From Enterococcus lemanii (GTDB lineage Bacteria; Bacillota; Bacilli; Lactobacillales; Enterococcaceae): DNA of 36,455 nt. A program made the translations under genes and the position numbers. The stretch lies in NCBI RefSeq assembly GCF_016909125.1, contig NZ_JAFBFD010000033.1, forward strand, positions 1 through 36,455, written 5' to 3'. Positions 1 to 7,910 of the stretch are shown one piece after another; position 1 is the first letter of the stretch; every line of letters begins with the position of its first letter. The notes beneath the pieces were generated by a model. It made no database searches, had not been told where the DNA came from, and saw only the letters and a list, made by a program, of their open reading frames with translations.

Positions 1-127
1 ATTTTACCAATTTGGAGAAGTTTATGCTATTTTTATTGTCCGGAACTCAGTTATATCAGGGGTTTAGCCGGGTTTTGGATGTTTCAAGTTTTAGTAAATT
101 AATAAATAGCACGGAGAGGTATAAATT
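1..127. other. window edge, no confident gene
   Basis: One forward frame is open from base 3 to a TAA at 135-137, running 8 bases into the next gene. It could be the C-terminus of an upstream gene, but I do not recognise the 44 residues. Codon quality does not clearly support it. A purine-rich ribosome binding site at 111-119 serves the gene starting at 128. Confidence 0.3.
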
Positions 128-766
128 ATGGTAAATGTATTTGAAAATCTTAAACTATTAAAACTAGACATGAAAGATAAAGGCTGGGTGATAGATTCCT
201 TTTACTTTCGTTACAAACAGCAAAATTATATTGTACTTGTTAAGCTATTTGAAAAAGAGGAAAAAGTTCCAGAATATGCTCTGTTAAAACTAGAATTTTT
301 AAAGGAAAACGATTTTTCAGATATGCTAGCTGTCTATGCTAATTCGGTAAAATTATATACAGACACGAAAACAATAAGAGAATATTTTGGTATCGAATAC
401 AGTAGTAACTTGGGAGATGTTTTATTTCAATTTAGCCAAACTCTTGCTCGATTTATTCCGACAGAAGTTAGTGAGAAGAAAAATGAAGACCAAAAAGAAG
501 CCATGTGTTTCTCATTAAGTCAAAGTGATTCAGAAGATCCCAGAAAAAAATATTGTTTTTCAGTTAGAAGAAATCCTTTAAAGGGAAATGGTGAGCTGGG
601 AAAACGAAGTCCTTTTAATGACAATAAAACGAGATTGTATAGACCCAGCTTATATGAACGATTAGGGTCAGATACCAATTTAAGTTTCAGATATTCAATG
701 AATCCAGATGATGAAGAAACTGATGAAGGTATTATTGCAAAATGGACAAAAAATAAAATTGAATAG
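128..766 (+). CDS. accessory protein of unknown function (possibly DUF6037 family)
   Basis: This 212-residue soluble protein has no signal peptide or membrane segment. The start ATG follows an ACGGAGAGG ribosome binding site by 8 bases. The N-terminal half (residues 1-115) is a mixed alpha/beta-looking domain rich in aromatic residues. The C-terminal part (about 115-212) is polar, rich in Ser, Arg, Lys and Asn, and probably partly disordered. It resembles what I recall as the DUF6037 family, which has no established function; I am not certain of the assignment. It lies immediately upstream of orf17 in the transfer module, where Tn916 as I remember it has no such gene, so it is probably cargo. 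An intrinsic terminator follows directly, suggesting its own transcription unit. A role in phage defence or plasmid competition is conceivable, but nothing in the sequence shows it. Confidence 0.6.
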   Translation: MVNVFENLKLLKLDMKDKGWVIDSFYFRYKQQNYIVLVKLFEKEEKVPEYALLKLEFLKENDFSDMLAVYANSVKLYTDTKTIREYFGIEYSSNLGDVLFQFSQTLARFIPTEVSEKKNEDQKEAMCFSLSQSDSEDPRKKYCFSVRRNPLKGNGELGKRSPFNDNKTRLYRPSLYERLGSDTNLSFRYSMNPDDEETDEGIIAKWTKNKIE

Positions 767-779
767 TTAAAGCATTGAA

Positions 780-811
780 AGAGCAATCACCTATTTTGAT
801 TGTTCTTTTTC
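780..811 (+). terminator. intrinsic terminator after the accessory gene
   Basis: A 10-bp stem (780-789 with 797-806, one G-U pair) with a 7-base loop is followed by a run of T. It begins 14 bases after the accessory gene and ends about 10 bases before the ribosome binding site of orf17. It therefore stands between upstream transcription and the transfer genes. Confidence 0.7.
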
Positions 812-837
812 TATTTTTACGGAAAGGACGTGAAGAC

Positions 838-1233
838 ATGAAAAAAATAAGAAGTTACACCAGTATTTGGTCAGTAGAAAAAGTGATTTATGCGATTAAT
901 GATTTACAACTCCCTTTCCCAATTACCTTTACGCAAATGACATGGTTTATCGTTTCTTTGTTTGTCGTCATACTCTTTGGCAGTTTACCACCACTTTCTC
1001 TGATTGACGGAGCACTACTCAAATACTTAGGGATTCCCATTGTTCTCACTGGGTTCATGTGCCAAAAGACCTTTGACGGAAAGAAACCCTATGGATTTCT
1101 AAAGTCTATCATTACCTATGCTCTACGCCCTAAAGTAACCTACGCTGGCAAACAAATACGATTAAAAAAAGAAACAATGAATGAATCGATTACGATTGTA
1201 AGGAGTGAACAACTAGATGGCATATCCGATTAA
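838..1233 (+). CDS. orf17: Tn916 Orf17-type conjugal transfer protein (TcpE/ConD family)
   Basis: This 131-residue inner-membrane protein belongs to the conjugation channel. The start is the ATG at 838 because GGAAAGGACG at 822-831 is a well-placed ribosome binding site; an upstream in-frame codon at 775 lies in the terminator and is unlikely. Two hydrophobic segments at about residues 34-50 and 56-75 are flanked by a basic C-terminal region. The family (TcpE of pCW3, ConD of ICEBs1) is small, has two membrane passes and is needed for transfer. The end overlaps the start of orf16 by 17 bases, which indicates translational coupling. The protein is close to the length usual for the family and shows no damage. 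Confidence 0.85.
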   Translation: MKKIRSYTSIWSVEKVIYAINDLQLPFPITFTQMTWFIVSLFVVILFGSLPPLSLIDGALLKYLGIPIVLTGFMCQKTFDGKKPYGFLKSIITYALRPKVTYAGKQIRLKKETMNESITIVRSEQLDGISD

Positions 1234-3670
1234 ATATATGGAAGATAATCTCGTATTTAATCATGATGGCGAAGTATTCGCTTATTATGAATTAATTCCC
1301 TATAATTACAGTTTTTTAAGTTCCGATGAAAAAATTCAAGTTCATGATAATTTCTGTCAATTGATTGCCCAAAATCGTGATGGCAAGATTCATGCTCTGC
1401 AACTAGCAACCGAATCAAGTATTCGAGCCACACAGGAACAATCGAAAAAAGAAATCACTGGACGATTAAAAGAGATAGCTTACGAAAAAATAGATGAACA
1501 GACCGAAGCGTTAATTTCTATGATTGGTGACAATCAAGTAGACTATCGCTTTTTTATTGGTTTTAAACTCTACCTCAATGAACAGGAAGTATCCGTAAAA
1601 AATGTTGGGAAAGAAATTCAAAAAGCATTTGCGGAATTCTTTCATGGTGTGAATCACAAATTAATGGGCGATTTTGTTTCTATGCCTATGGCGGAAATCG
1701 AACGCTTTTCTAAGATGGAACAGTTGTTAGAAAGTAAATTATCCAGACGCTTTCAGATTCGTAAATTGGAGAAAGATGATTTTGGTTATATTATTGAACA
1801 TCTTTACGGGCAAACAGGTGTCCCTTTTGATGACTACGACTACCATTTACCGAAAAGATACGAAGATAAAAAAGTGTTGGTAAAGAAATACGATATTCTC
1901 AAACCCACTCGCTGTTTAATCGAAGAAAATCAACGCTATTTACGGATTGAACAGGAAGATACCACTACTTATGTGGCGTATTTTACAATTAATAGTATTG
2001 TTGGTGAATTGGATTTCCCTAATAGTGAAATTTTTTATTACCAGCAACAGCAGTTTACTTTCCCCGTTGATACCAGTATGAATGTTGAAATTGTCGCCAA
2101 TAAAAAAGCCTTATCTACCGTTCGCAATAAAAAGAAAGAACTGAAAGATTTAGATAGCCACGCATGGGAAAGCGACAACGAAACCAGTACTAATGTGGTG
2201 GACGCTTTAGAATCTGTCGATGAATTAGAAAGTAATTTAGACCAAACCAAAGAATCTATGTACAAACTAAGCTATGTGGTACGGGTATCGGCAAAGAATT
2301 TGGACGAGCTGAAACAACGTTGTGATGAAGTAAAAGATTTTTATGATGATCTGTCTATCAAATTAGTACGACCTTTTGGCGATATGCTAGGCTTGCATAA
2401 TGAATTTATTCCCTCAAGCAAGCGATATATCAATGACTATATTCAATATGTCACGTCGGATTTTTTGGCTGGTCTTGGTTTCGGTGCTACACAAATGATT
2501 GGTGAAAATTCTGGTATTTACGTCGGTTACAATCTCGATACAGGCAGAAATATTTATCTCCAACCTAGCCTTGCAAGTCAAGGAATTAAAGGCTCTGTAA
2601 CAAATGCATTAGCGTCCGCTTTTATTGGTTCATTAGGTGGCGGAAAATCATTCTCTAACAATATGCTGGTCTATTATTCAGTACTCTTTGGCGGACAGGC
2701 AACCATTGTTGACCCAAAAGCTGAACGTGGTGAATGGAAAGAAACCTTACCTGATATTGCCCATGAAATCAATATTGTTAATCTCACGAGTGAGAACGAC
2801 AATAAAGGGTTACTTGACCCTTATGTGATTTTAAAACTCCCGAAAGATTCAGAAAGCCTTGCCATTGATATTCTCACGTTCTTAACAGGTATTTCCAGCC
2901 GAGATAGCGAGAAGTTTCCTGTCCTGCGTAAAGCTATTCGGAGTGTAACTCAAAGCAAACAACGAGGGTTGTTATTGGTGATTGATGAATTGCGAAAAGA
3001 AGATACGCCCATCAGCAATAGTATTGCTGACCATATCGAAAGCTTTGTCGATTATGATTTTGCCCATCTGTTATTCAGTGATGGCAGTGTCACCCAATCC
3101 ATTAGCTTGGAAAAACAACTCAATATTATTCAAGTGGCAGATTTGGTCTTACCCGATTCCAATAGCTCTTTTGAAGAATACACTACCATGGAATTATTAA
3201 GTGTGGCAATGCTGATTGTCATTAGTACCTTTGCTTTAGACTTTATCCACTCTGACCGTTCCATTTTTAAAATTGTTGACCTTGATGAGGCTTGGAGTTT
3301 TTTACAAGTGGCACAAGGAAAAGCTCTATCTATGCGATTGGTTCGAGCAGGACGTGCCATGAATGCAGGGGTCTATTTCGTTACTCAAAACGCGGACGAT
3401 TTACTAGATGAAAAGATGAAGAATAATATTGGCTTGAAATTTGCCTTTCGTTCCACTGACCTAGTGGAAATCAAAAAGACCTTAGAATTTTTTGGTGTGG
3501 ACAAGGAAGATGAAAACAATCAGAAACGCTTACGTGAATTAGAAAATGGACAATGTTTAGTTTCAGACATCTATGGTCGTGTAGGGGTTATGCAGTTTCA
3601 CCCGATTTTTGAAGAGTTGCTTCATGCCTTTGATACCAGACCGCCTGTGCGAAATGAGGTGGAAGAATGA
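1217..3670 (+). CDS. orf16: Tn916 Orf16-type VirB4-like conjugation ATPase
   Basis: This 817-residue ATPase powers the type IV secretion channel that moves the element's single-stranded DNA (VirB4/ConE family). The N-terminal half (about 1-420) is the substrate/assembly domain. The C-terminal RecA-like domain carries a Walker A motif, GSLGGGKS, near residues 470-477 and a Walker B region with DLDEAW near residue 687. The TQNADDLL stretch after it fits the motor core. No signal peptide is present, as expected for a cytoplasmic, membrane-associated ATPase. The start has AAGGAGTGAAC upstream, and its first codons lie inside the end of orf17. The stop overlaps the ATG of orf15 by 4 bases. Length is essentially that of the Tn916 protein, so it is probably functional. 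Confidence 0.92.
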   Translation: MAYPIKYMEDNLVFNHDGEVFAYYELIPYNYSFLSSDEKIQVHDNFCQLIAQNRDGKIHALQLATESSIRATQEQSKKEITGRLKEIAYEKIDEQTEALISMIGDNQVDYRFFIGFKLYLNEQEVSVKNVGKEIQKAFAEFFHGVNHKLMGDFVSMPMAEIERFSKMEQLLESKLSRRFQIRKLEKDDFGYIIEHLYGQTGVPFDDYDYHLPKRYEDKKVLVKKYDILKPTRCLIEENQRYLRIEQEDTTTYVAYFTINSIVGELDFPNSEIFYYQQQQFTFPVDTSMNVEIVANKKALSTVRNKKKELKDLDSHAWESDNETSTNVVDALESVDELESNLDQTKESMYKLSYVVRVSAKNLDELKQRCDEVKDFYDDLSIKLVRPFGDMLGLHNEFIPSSKRYINDYIQYVTSDFLAGLGFGATQMIGENSGIYVGYNLDTGRNIYLQPSLASQGIKGSVTNALASAFIGSLGGGKSFSNNMLVYYSVLFGGQATIVDPKAERGEWKETLPDIAHEINIVNLTSENDNKGLLDPYVILKLPKDSESLAIDILTFLTGISSRDSEKFPVLRKAIRSVTQSKQRGLLLVIDELRKEDTPISNSIADHIESFVDYDFAHLLFSDGSVTQSISLEKQLNIIQVADLVLPDSNSSFEEYTTMELLSVAMLIVISTFALDFIHSDRSIFKIVDLDEAWSFLQVAQGKALSMRLVRAGRAMNAGVYFVTQNADDLLDEKMKNNIGLKFAFRSTDLVEIKKTLEFFGVDKEDENNQKRLRELENGQCLVSDIYGRVGVMQFHPIFEELLHAFDTRPPVRNEVEE

Positions 3671-5694
3671 CACAAAAACAAAAGAAATTTCTTCACTATA
3701 GTTGGATAACGCTCCTTTGTGTGGGCGTTATTTTACTTTTATTAGGCACGCTGGGCAATGCAGTACAAGCGACAGGCTTAGTTGATGAAACCATTGATAC
3801 AAGCAATGAATACTCCAAGTATGGTTTGAATCAATATCAGCTTGATTATTATGTGGACAATAGCTGGGGCTGGCTTCCATGGAATTGGAGTGATGGCATA
3901 GGACAATCGGTGATGTATGGATTGTATGCCATTACTAATTTTATTTGGACAATTTCTCTTTATCTATCGAACGCCACAGGTTATTTGGTGAAAGAAGCCT
4001 ATGCCTTAGATTTCATTAGTCAAACATCCCAAGCAATTGGCGAAAACATGCAGACGATTGCAGGCATTACACCGAATGGCTTTTCCAGTTCAGGGTTTTA
4101 TGTCGGTTTCCTCCTTCTTTTTATTCTCATTGTTGGAATCTATGTTGCCTATACAGGATTGGTTAAGCGAGAAACGACGAAAGTGATACGAGCTGTTTTA
4201 AACTTTGTCGTGGTGTTTATTCTATCGGCTTCCTTTATTGCGTATGCACCCGATTATATTGCGAAAATCAATGATTTTTCCAAAGATGTCAGTACCGCCA
4301 GTCTGAATATTGGGACAAAAATTGTTCTTCCTAACACGGATAGTCAAGGGAAAGACAGTGTGGACATGATACGTGACAGCTTATTCTCTGTTCAAGTAAA
4401 GCAACCATGGCTATTGCTTCAATATGGCTCCACTGATGTAGAAGCGTTAGGGGAAGAACGTGTGGAAAGTTTATTGTCTACCAGTCCAGATACAAACAAT
4501 GGTGAAGATAGAGAAAATGTAGTGATTGAAGAAATTGAAGATCATGACAATACCTATTTAACCCTACCGAAGACGATTTCCAGATTAGGAACAGTCTTCT
4601 TTTTGTTTGTATTCAATATTGGTATCTCGATTTTTGTTTTCCTTCTAACAGGAATCATGATTTTTTCGCAAGTGCTATTTATTATTTTCGCTATGTTTTT
4701 GCCAATCAGTTTCCTATTAAGTATGTTGCCGAGTTTTGATGGCATGGGCAGGCATGCCATTACCAAGTTATTTAATGTGATTATGACAAGGGCTGGTATT
4801 ACCTTGATTATTACCGTTGCCTTTAGTATTTCCACTATGCTTTATTCGCTGTCAGCAAGTTCTCCCTTTTTCATGATTATGTTTTTACAAATTGTGACCT
4901 TTGCAGGGATTTATTTTAAACTGGGCGATTTAATGAGCCTATTCTCTTTACAAAGCAACGACTCTCAAAACATGGGCAGACAAGTGTTTCGCAGACCTCG
5001 TCAAATGATGAATCGACAAACCAGAAGATTTCAACGCAGTATGAGTAAGATTTTTCGTGGAAAAGCAGGGTCAACGAAGCAAAAGACAATGACAACAAAG
5101 CAGAATCAAACCAATAAAGCTAACCATACTCGTCAAAATGAACGGACTACACCAAAGAAAGAAACAGCACTTTCCAATGTGAAAAAGCAACAAGGCGGTA
5201 TCGGGCAACGATTAGGTGAAAAGACAGCCCATGTATTGGACACGAAAAATCGTCTAGTCAATAAAAGAAAGCAGGCAAAACAACAGATACAGGCGACACC
5301 AACCCATGTCAAATATGCCCTTCATCAAGGAAAAGAGAATGTCACTCATAATGTAACAGACTTTAAACAATCTATGGCAGATACCAAAGCTCAACGCAAA
5401 CAACAGCGTATGAACCAGCAGGAGCAAAAACGAAAGAACATTGCTCAAAAGCGTTTGGAGCTGGATAAAGCAAAAGAAAAAAGACGAAAAGAAAACCCAT
5501 CATCTCCTGTTCAGAATAACCAGCAGCATGTTCGCAAGCGTCAGCAAACCGTCACGCCTGTTTTGTCACAAAACACTAAACGTGAAAATCATCAGCGACC
5601 ATTGAAAAAAGAGCAAAAACAAAAGACACCACCGAAGCAATTCAATCAGAGGAAGCTAAATAAAAGAACGGATAAGCGAGGACAACAAACATGA
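3667..5694 (+). CDS. orf15: Tn916 Orf15-type polytopic conjugation channel protein
   Basis: This 675-residue membrane protein has the VirB6/TrbL-like role in the transfer channel (ConG/TcpH group). The N-terminus has a hydrophobic segment at about residues 10-33. Further membrane segments lie near 90-110, 140-165, 175-200, 300-350 and 370-420. After about residue 430 the protein changes to a long, strongly basic tail of Lys, Arg, Gln and Thr, likely cytoplasmic and disordered. Tn916's own Orf15 is, as I recall, somewhat longer, so the tail or loops differ; the frame itself is unbroken. It overlaps orf16 and orf14 by 4 bases on each side (ATGA junctions), which indicates tight coupling. Confidence 0.85.
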   Translation: MTQKQKKFLHYSWITLLCVGVILLLLGTLGNAVQATGLVDETIDTSNEYSKYGLNQYQLDYYVDNSWGWLPWNWSDGIGQSVMYGLYAITNFIWTISLYLSNATGYLVKEAYALDFISQTSQAIGENMQTIAGITPNGFSSSGFYVGFLLLFILIVGIYVAYTGLVKRETTKVIRAVLNFVVVFILSASFIAYAPDYIAKINDFSKDVSTASLNIGTKIVLPNTDSQGKDSVDMIRDSLFSVQVKQPWLLLQYGSTDVEALGEERVESLLSTSPDTNNGEDRENVVIEEIEDHDNTYLTLPKTISRLGTVFFLFVFNIGISIFVFLLTGIMIFSQVLFIIFAMFLPISFLLSMLPSFDGMGRHAITKLFNVIMTRAGITLIITVAFSISTMLYSLSASSPFFMIMFLQIVTFAGIYFKLGDLMSLFSLQSNDSQNMGRQVFRRPRQMMNRQTRRFQRSMSKIFRGKAGSTKQKTMTTKQNQTNKANHTRQNERTTPKKETALSNVKKQQGGIGQRLGEKTAHVLDTKNRLVNKRKQAKQQIQATPTHVKYALHQGKENVTHNVTDFKQSMADTKAQRKQQRMNQQEQKRKNIAQKRLELDKAKEKRRKENPSSPVQNNQQHVRKRQQTVTPVLSQNTKRENHQRPLKKEQKQKTPPKQFNQRKLNKRTDKRGQQT

Positions 5695-6713
5695 AGCTAA
5701 AAATAACAGTGATTTGTAGTGTGGTCTTCTCTCTCTTCTTTTTTCTCTTATTATTCCTAGTCATTTTCTTTGCAGATGATACGGACAGTGGCGAAAACAA
5801 CAAGGATTCTTCTATTCCAGAAGGCGGTGTGACCGTTTCACCAGAAGTGTTGGCACACCGTCCGTTGATTGAAAAATATGGTAAGGAATATGGGATTGAA
5901 GACTATGTTTCTTATATCTTAGCCATTATGCAAGTGGAATCGGGCGGTACAGCAGAAGATGTTATGCAAAGTTCCGAATCTTTGGGTTTACCGCCCAACA
6001 GTTTGAGTACCGAAGAGTCCATCAAACAAGGGGTTAAATATTTCAGTGAATTATTAACCAGTGCAGAACAACAAGGAGTGGATATAGATTCTGTTATCCA
6101 ATCTTATAATTATGGCGGTGGCTTTTTAAATTATGTGAGGAGTCATGGGAAAAAATATACCTATGAATTAGCCGAACAGTTTTCTAAAGAGAAGTCGGGT
6201 GGTCAAAAAGCAGACTATCCCAATCCCATAGCCATACCTGTGAATGGTGGTTGGCGATATAACTATGGAAATCAGTTTTATGTTCAGTTGGTTTCACAAT
6301 ACCTAACCGACACTTCCCCAACAGAATTTGATGATGAAACCGTGCAAGTCATTATGGACGAAGCCTTGAAATACGAAGGGTTTCCCTATGTCTTTGGAGG
6401 GGCGTCGCCTACCACCTCTTTTGATTGTAGTGGCTTAATACAATGGGTGTATGACAAAGCTGGCATTTCTCTCCCTCGTGTCGCCCAAGATCAGTATGAC
6501 GCTACGCAAGAAATCTCTATGGAAGAAGCCCAAGCAGGCGACCTTATCTTCTTTCATTCAACCTATAATGCAGGCACATATGTGACTCATGTGGCGATAT
6601 ATTTAGAGGGAAATCGCTTTTATCATGCAGGCGACCCAATCGGTTATGGCGACTTAAGCAGTCGTTATTGGCAAGACCATCTGATTGGGGCTAGACGTGT
6701 TATTCATAACTAA
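5691..6713 (+). CDS. orf14: Tn916 Orf14-type two-domain peptidoglycan hydrolase (CwlT-like)
   Basis: This 340-residue hydrolase opens the cell wall locally so the conjugation channel can pass. A signal anchor lies at residues 5-27. A lysozyme-like (bacterial transglycosylase/muramidase) domain follows at about 50-190; MQVESGG places the likely catalytic Glu at 83. The C-terminal NlpC/P60 endopeptidase domain (about 215-340) has the Cys of FDCSGL at 246 and the His of YVTHVAIY at 300. The architecture matches CwlT of ICEBs1, where both activities have been shown. The ATG overlaps the orf15 stop by 4 bases. Both catalytic sites look intact. Confidence 0.92.
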   Translation: MKLKITVICSVVFSLFFFLLLFLVIFFADDTDSGENNKDSSIPEGGVTVSPEVLAHRPLIEKYGKEYGIEDYVSYILAIMQVESGGTAEDVMQSSESLGLPPNSLSTEESIKQGVKYFSELLTSAEQQGVDIDSVIQSYNYGGGFLNYVRSHGKKYTYELAEQFSKEKSGGQKADYPNPIAIPVNGGWRYNYGNQFYVQLVSQYLTDTSPTEFDDETVQVIMDEALKYEGFPYVFGGASPTTSFDCSGLIQWVYDKAGISLPRVAQDQYDATQEISMEEAQAGDLIFFHSTYNAGTYVTHVAIYLEGNRFYHAGDPIGYGDLSSRYWQDHLIGARRVIHN

Positions 6714-6729
6714 GAAAGGAATGAATCAA

Positions 6730-7659
6730 ATGATTATAAAAATCGAGCGAAAAGAAAAGAAGGAGAAACCAAAGAAATCTAAAAAACCGAGCAAGCAAAG
6801 AAAAGTTCCGATGATTAAAGTTGGCACGCATAAGAAATTAACCTTTGTTTTATGGGTTTTATTGATTGGTAGTGTCGGATTTGGAATCTATAAAAATTTT
6901 ACTGCCATTGACACTCATACTGTCCGTGAAACAGAAATCATTAAACAGCAGATTGTCGATACCAACCAAGTAGAAAGTTTTGTGAAATCCTTTGCGAAAG
7001 ACTACTTTTCGTGGCAACAATCCCAAGAAGCCATTGATAAACGAAATGAGAAATTGACCCATTATTTGACGGAAGAATTGCAGGTATTAAATGAAGAAAT
7101 GATTCGTAAGGATATTCCTACTAGTTCTAGTGTGAACGATATACAGGTGTGGCAGGTTTCTCAAGTGAATGAGAACACCTTTGAGGTACTGTTTTCTGTT
7201 GAACAAGTTATTACCGAAGACAAAGACAAGGAAACTATATCGTCTAGCTTTCATGTGGTTGTCCATATAGATGAATCAGATAATATGGTTATTATCAAAA
7301 ATCCGACAATGAGTAAGAAACCTCAAAAATCGGACTACCAACCCAAACAGCTAGAAAGTGACCATACAGTAGATACAGAAACGATGGACGAAATCATTAG
7401 CTTTTTAGAAACGTTCTTCCAGCTCTATCCTACCGCCACAGAAAAAGAATTGACTTACTATGTAAGTAATCATGTGTTACCTATGATTAACAAGGAATAT
7501 GTTTTCGAGGAATTGGTGAATCCTATCTTTACCAGAAAAGATAACCAAGTAATCGTGAATGTCGCTGTGAAATATTTAGATCAAGAAACAAAGGCAACCC
7601 AAATCTCGCAATTTGAGTTGATATTAGAAAAACAAGATAATTGGAAGATTGTAAAATAA
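6730..7659 (+). CDS. orf13: Tn916 Orf13-type conjugation protein (TcpC/ConB, VirB8-like)
   Basis: This 309-residue bitopic membrane protein forms part of the conjugation channel. The N-terminus is extremely Lys-rich (residues 5-36), followed by one membrane helix at about 37-54 and a long extracytoplasmic region with two NTF2-like folds, as known for TcpC. Of the possible starts, the ATG at 6730 is favoured because AAAGGA at 6715-6720 lies 9 bases upstream; the ATG at 6721 directly abuts that site and is too close. It is separated from orf14 by 16 bases and is followed by a strong terminator. Length matches the Tn916 protein. Confidence 0.87.
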   Translation: MIIKIERKEKKEKPKKSKKPSKQRKVPMIKVGTHKKLTFVLWVLLIGSVGFGIYKNFTAIDTHTVRETEIIKQQIVDTNQVESFVKSFAKDYFSWQQSQEAIDKRNEKLTHYLTEELQVLNEEMIRKDIPTSSSVNDIQVWQVSQVNENTFEVLFSVEQVITEDKDKETISSSFHVVVHIDESDNMVIIKNPTMSKKPQKSDYQPKQLESDHTVDTETMDEIISFLETFFQLYPTATEKELTYYVSNHVLPMINKEYVFEELVNPIFTRKDNQVIVNVAVKYLDQETKATQISQFELILEKQDNWKIVK

Positions 7660-7668
7660 CAAATATTG

Positions 7669-7708
7669 GTACATGATTACAGATACTTTGTAATCATGTA
7701 CTCTTTTT
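7669..7708 (+). terminator. intrinsic terminator ending the transfer operon
   Basis: A perfect 12-bp stem (7669-7680 with 7690-7701) with a 9-base loop is followed by TCTTTTT. It lies just after orf13 and isolates tet(M) transcription from the transfer genes upstream. Confidence 0.85.
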
Positions 7709-7728
7709 GATAAAAAATTGGAGATTCC

Positions 7729-7757
7729 TTTACAAATATGCTCTTACGTACTATTAT
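7729..7757 (+). promoter_or_regulatory. tet(M) promoter
   Basis: TTTACA at 7729-7734 and TATTAT at 7752-7757 are separated by exactly 17 bases. The same promoter drives tet(M) in Tn916, from memory. Transcription would start near 7763, giving an untranslated leader of about 148 bases to tet(M). Confidence 0.8.
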
Positions 7758-7788
7758 TTAAGTGACTATTTAAAAGGAGTTAATAAAT

Positions 7789-7812
7789 ATGCGGCAAGGT
7801 ATTCTTAAATAA
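7789..7812 (+). CDS. short leader ORF in the tet(M) 5' region
   Basis: A ribosome binding site (AAAGGAG near 7773-7779) precedes ATG and seven codons reading MRQGILK, then TAA. In the Tn916 attenuation model, ribosome position and charged-tRNA level in the leader decide whether RNA polymerase stops before tet(M). I cannot prove that the peptide is made. It is intact, although much of the leader downstream of it is missing (see the tet(M) leader entry). Confidence 0.5.
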   Translation: MRQGILK

Positions 7813-7910
7813 ACTGTCAATTTGATAGCGGGAACAAATAATTAGATGTCCTTTTTTAGGAGGGCTTAGTTTTTTATGCCCTTTTGGGTTTTTGAATGGA
7901 GGAAAATCAC
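7813..7910 (+). promoter_or_regulatory. tet(M) leader with attenuator deleted
   Basis: The remembered Tn916 leader contains, after TTAGTTTTTT, a segment ending in a strong terminator hairpin with the stem AATCCCAGTGATAA. Here TTAGTTTTTT at 7866-7875 is joined directly to ATGCCCTTTTGGG, and no copy of that stem occurs between promoter and gene. By my recollection about 125 bp are missing, with T-runs at both edges that could have promoted the deletion. What remains is a weak 5-bp AGGGC/GCCCT hairpin and the tet(M) ribosome binding site GGAGG near 7898-7902. Confidence 0.7.

Noticed and set aside
3-137. Open frame from the window edge as the C-terminus of an upstream protein
   Set aside because: It is too short to recognise, overlaps the next start, and cannot be distinguished from chance.
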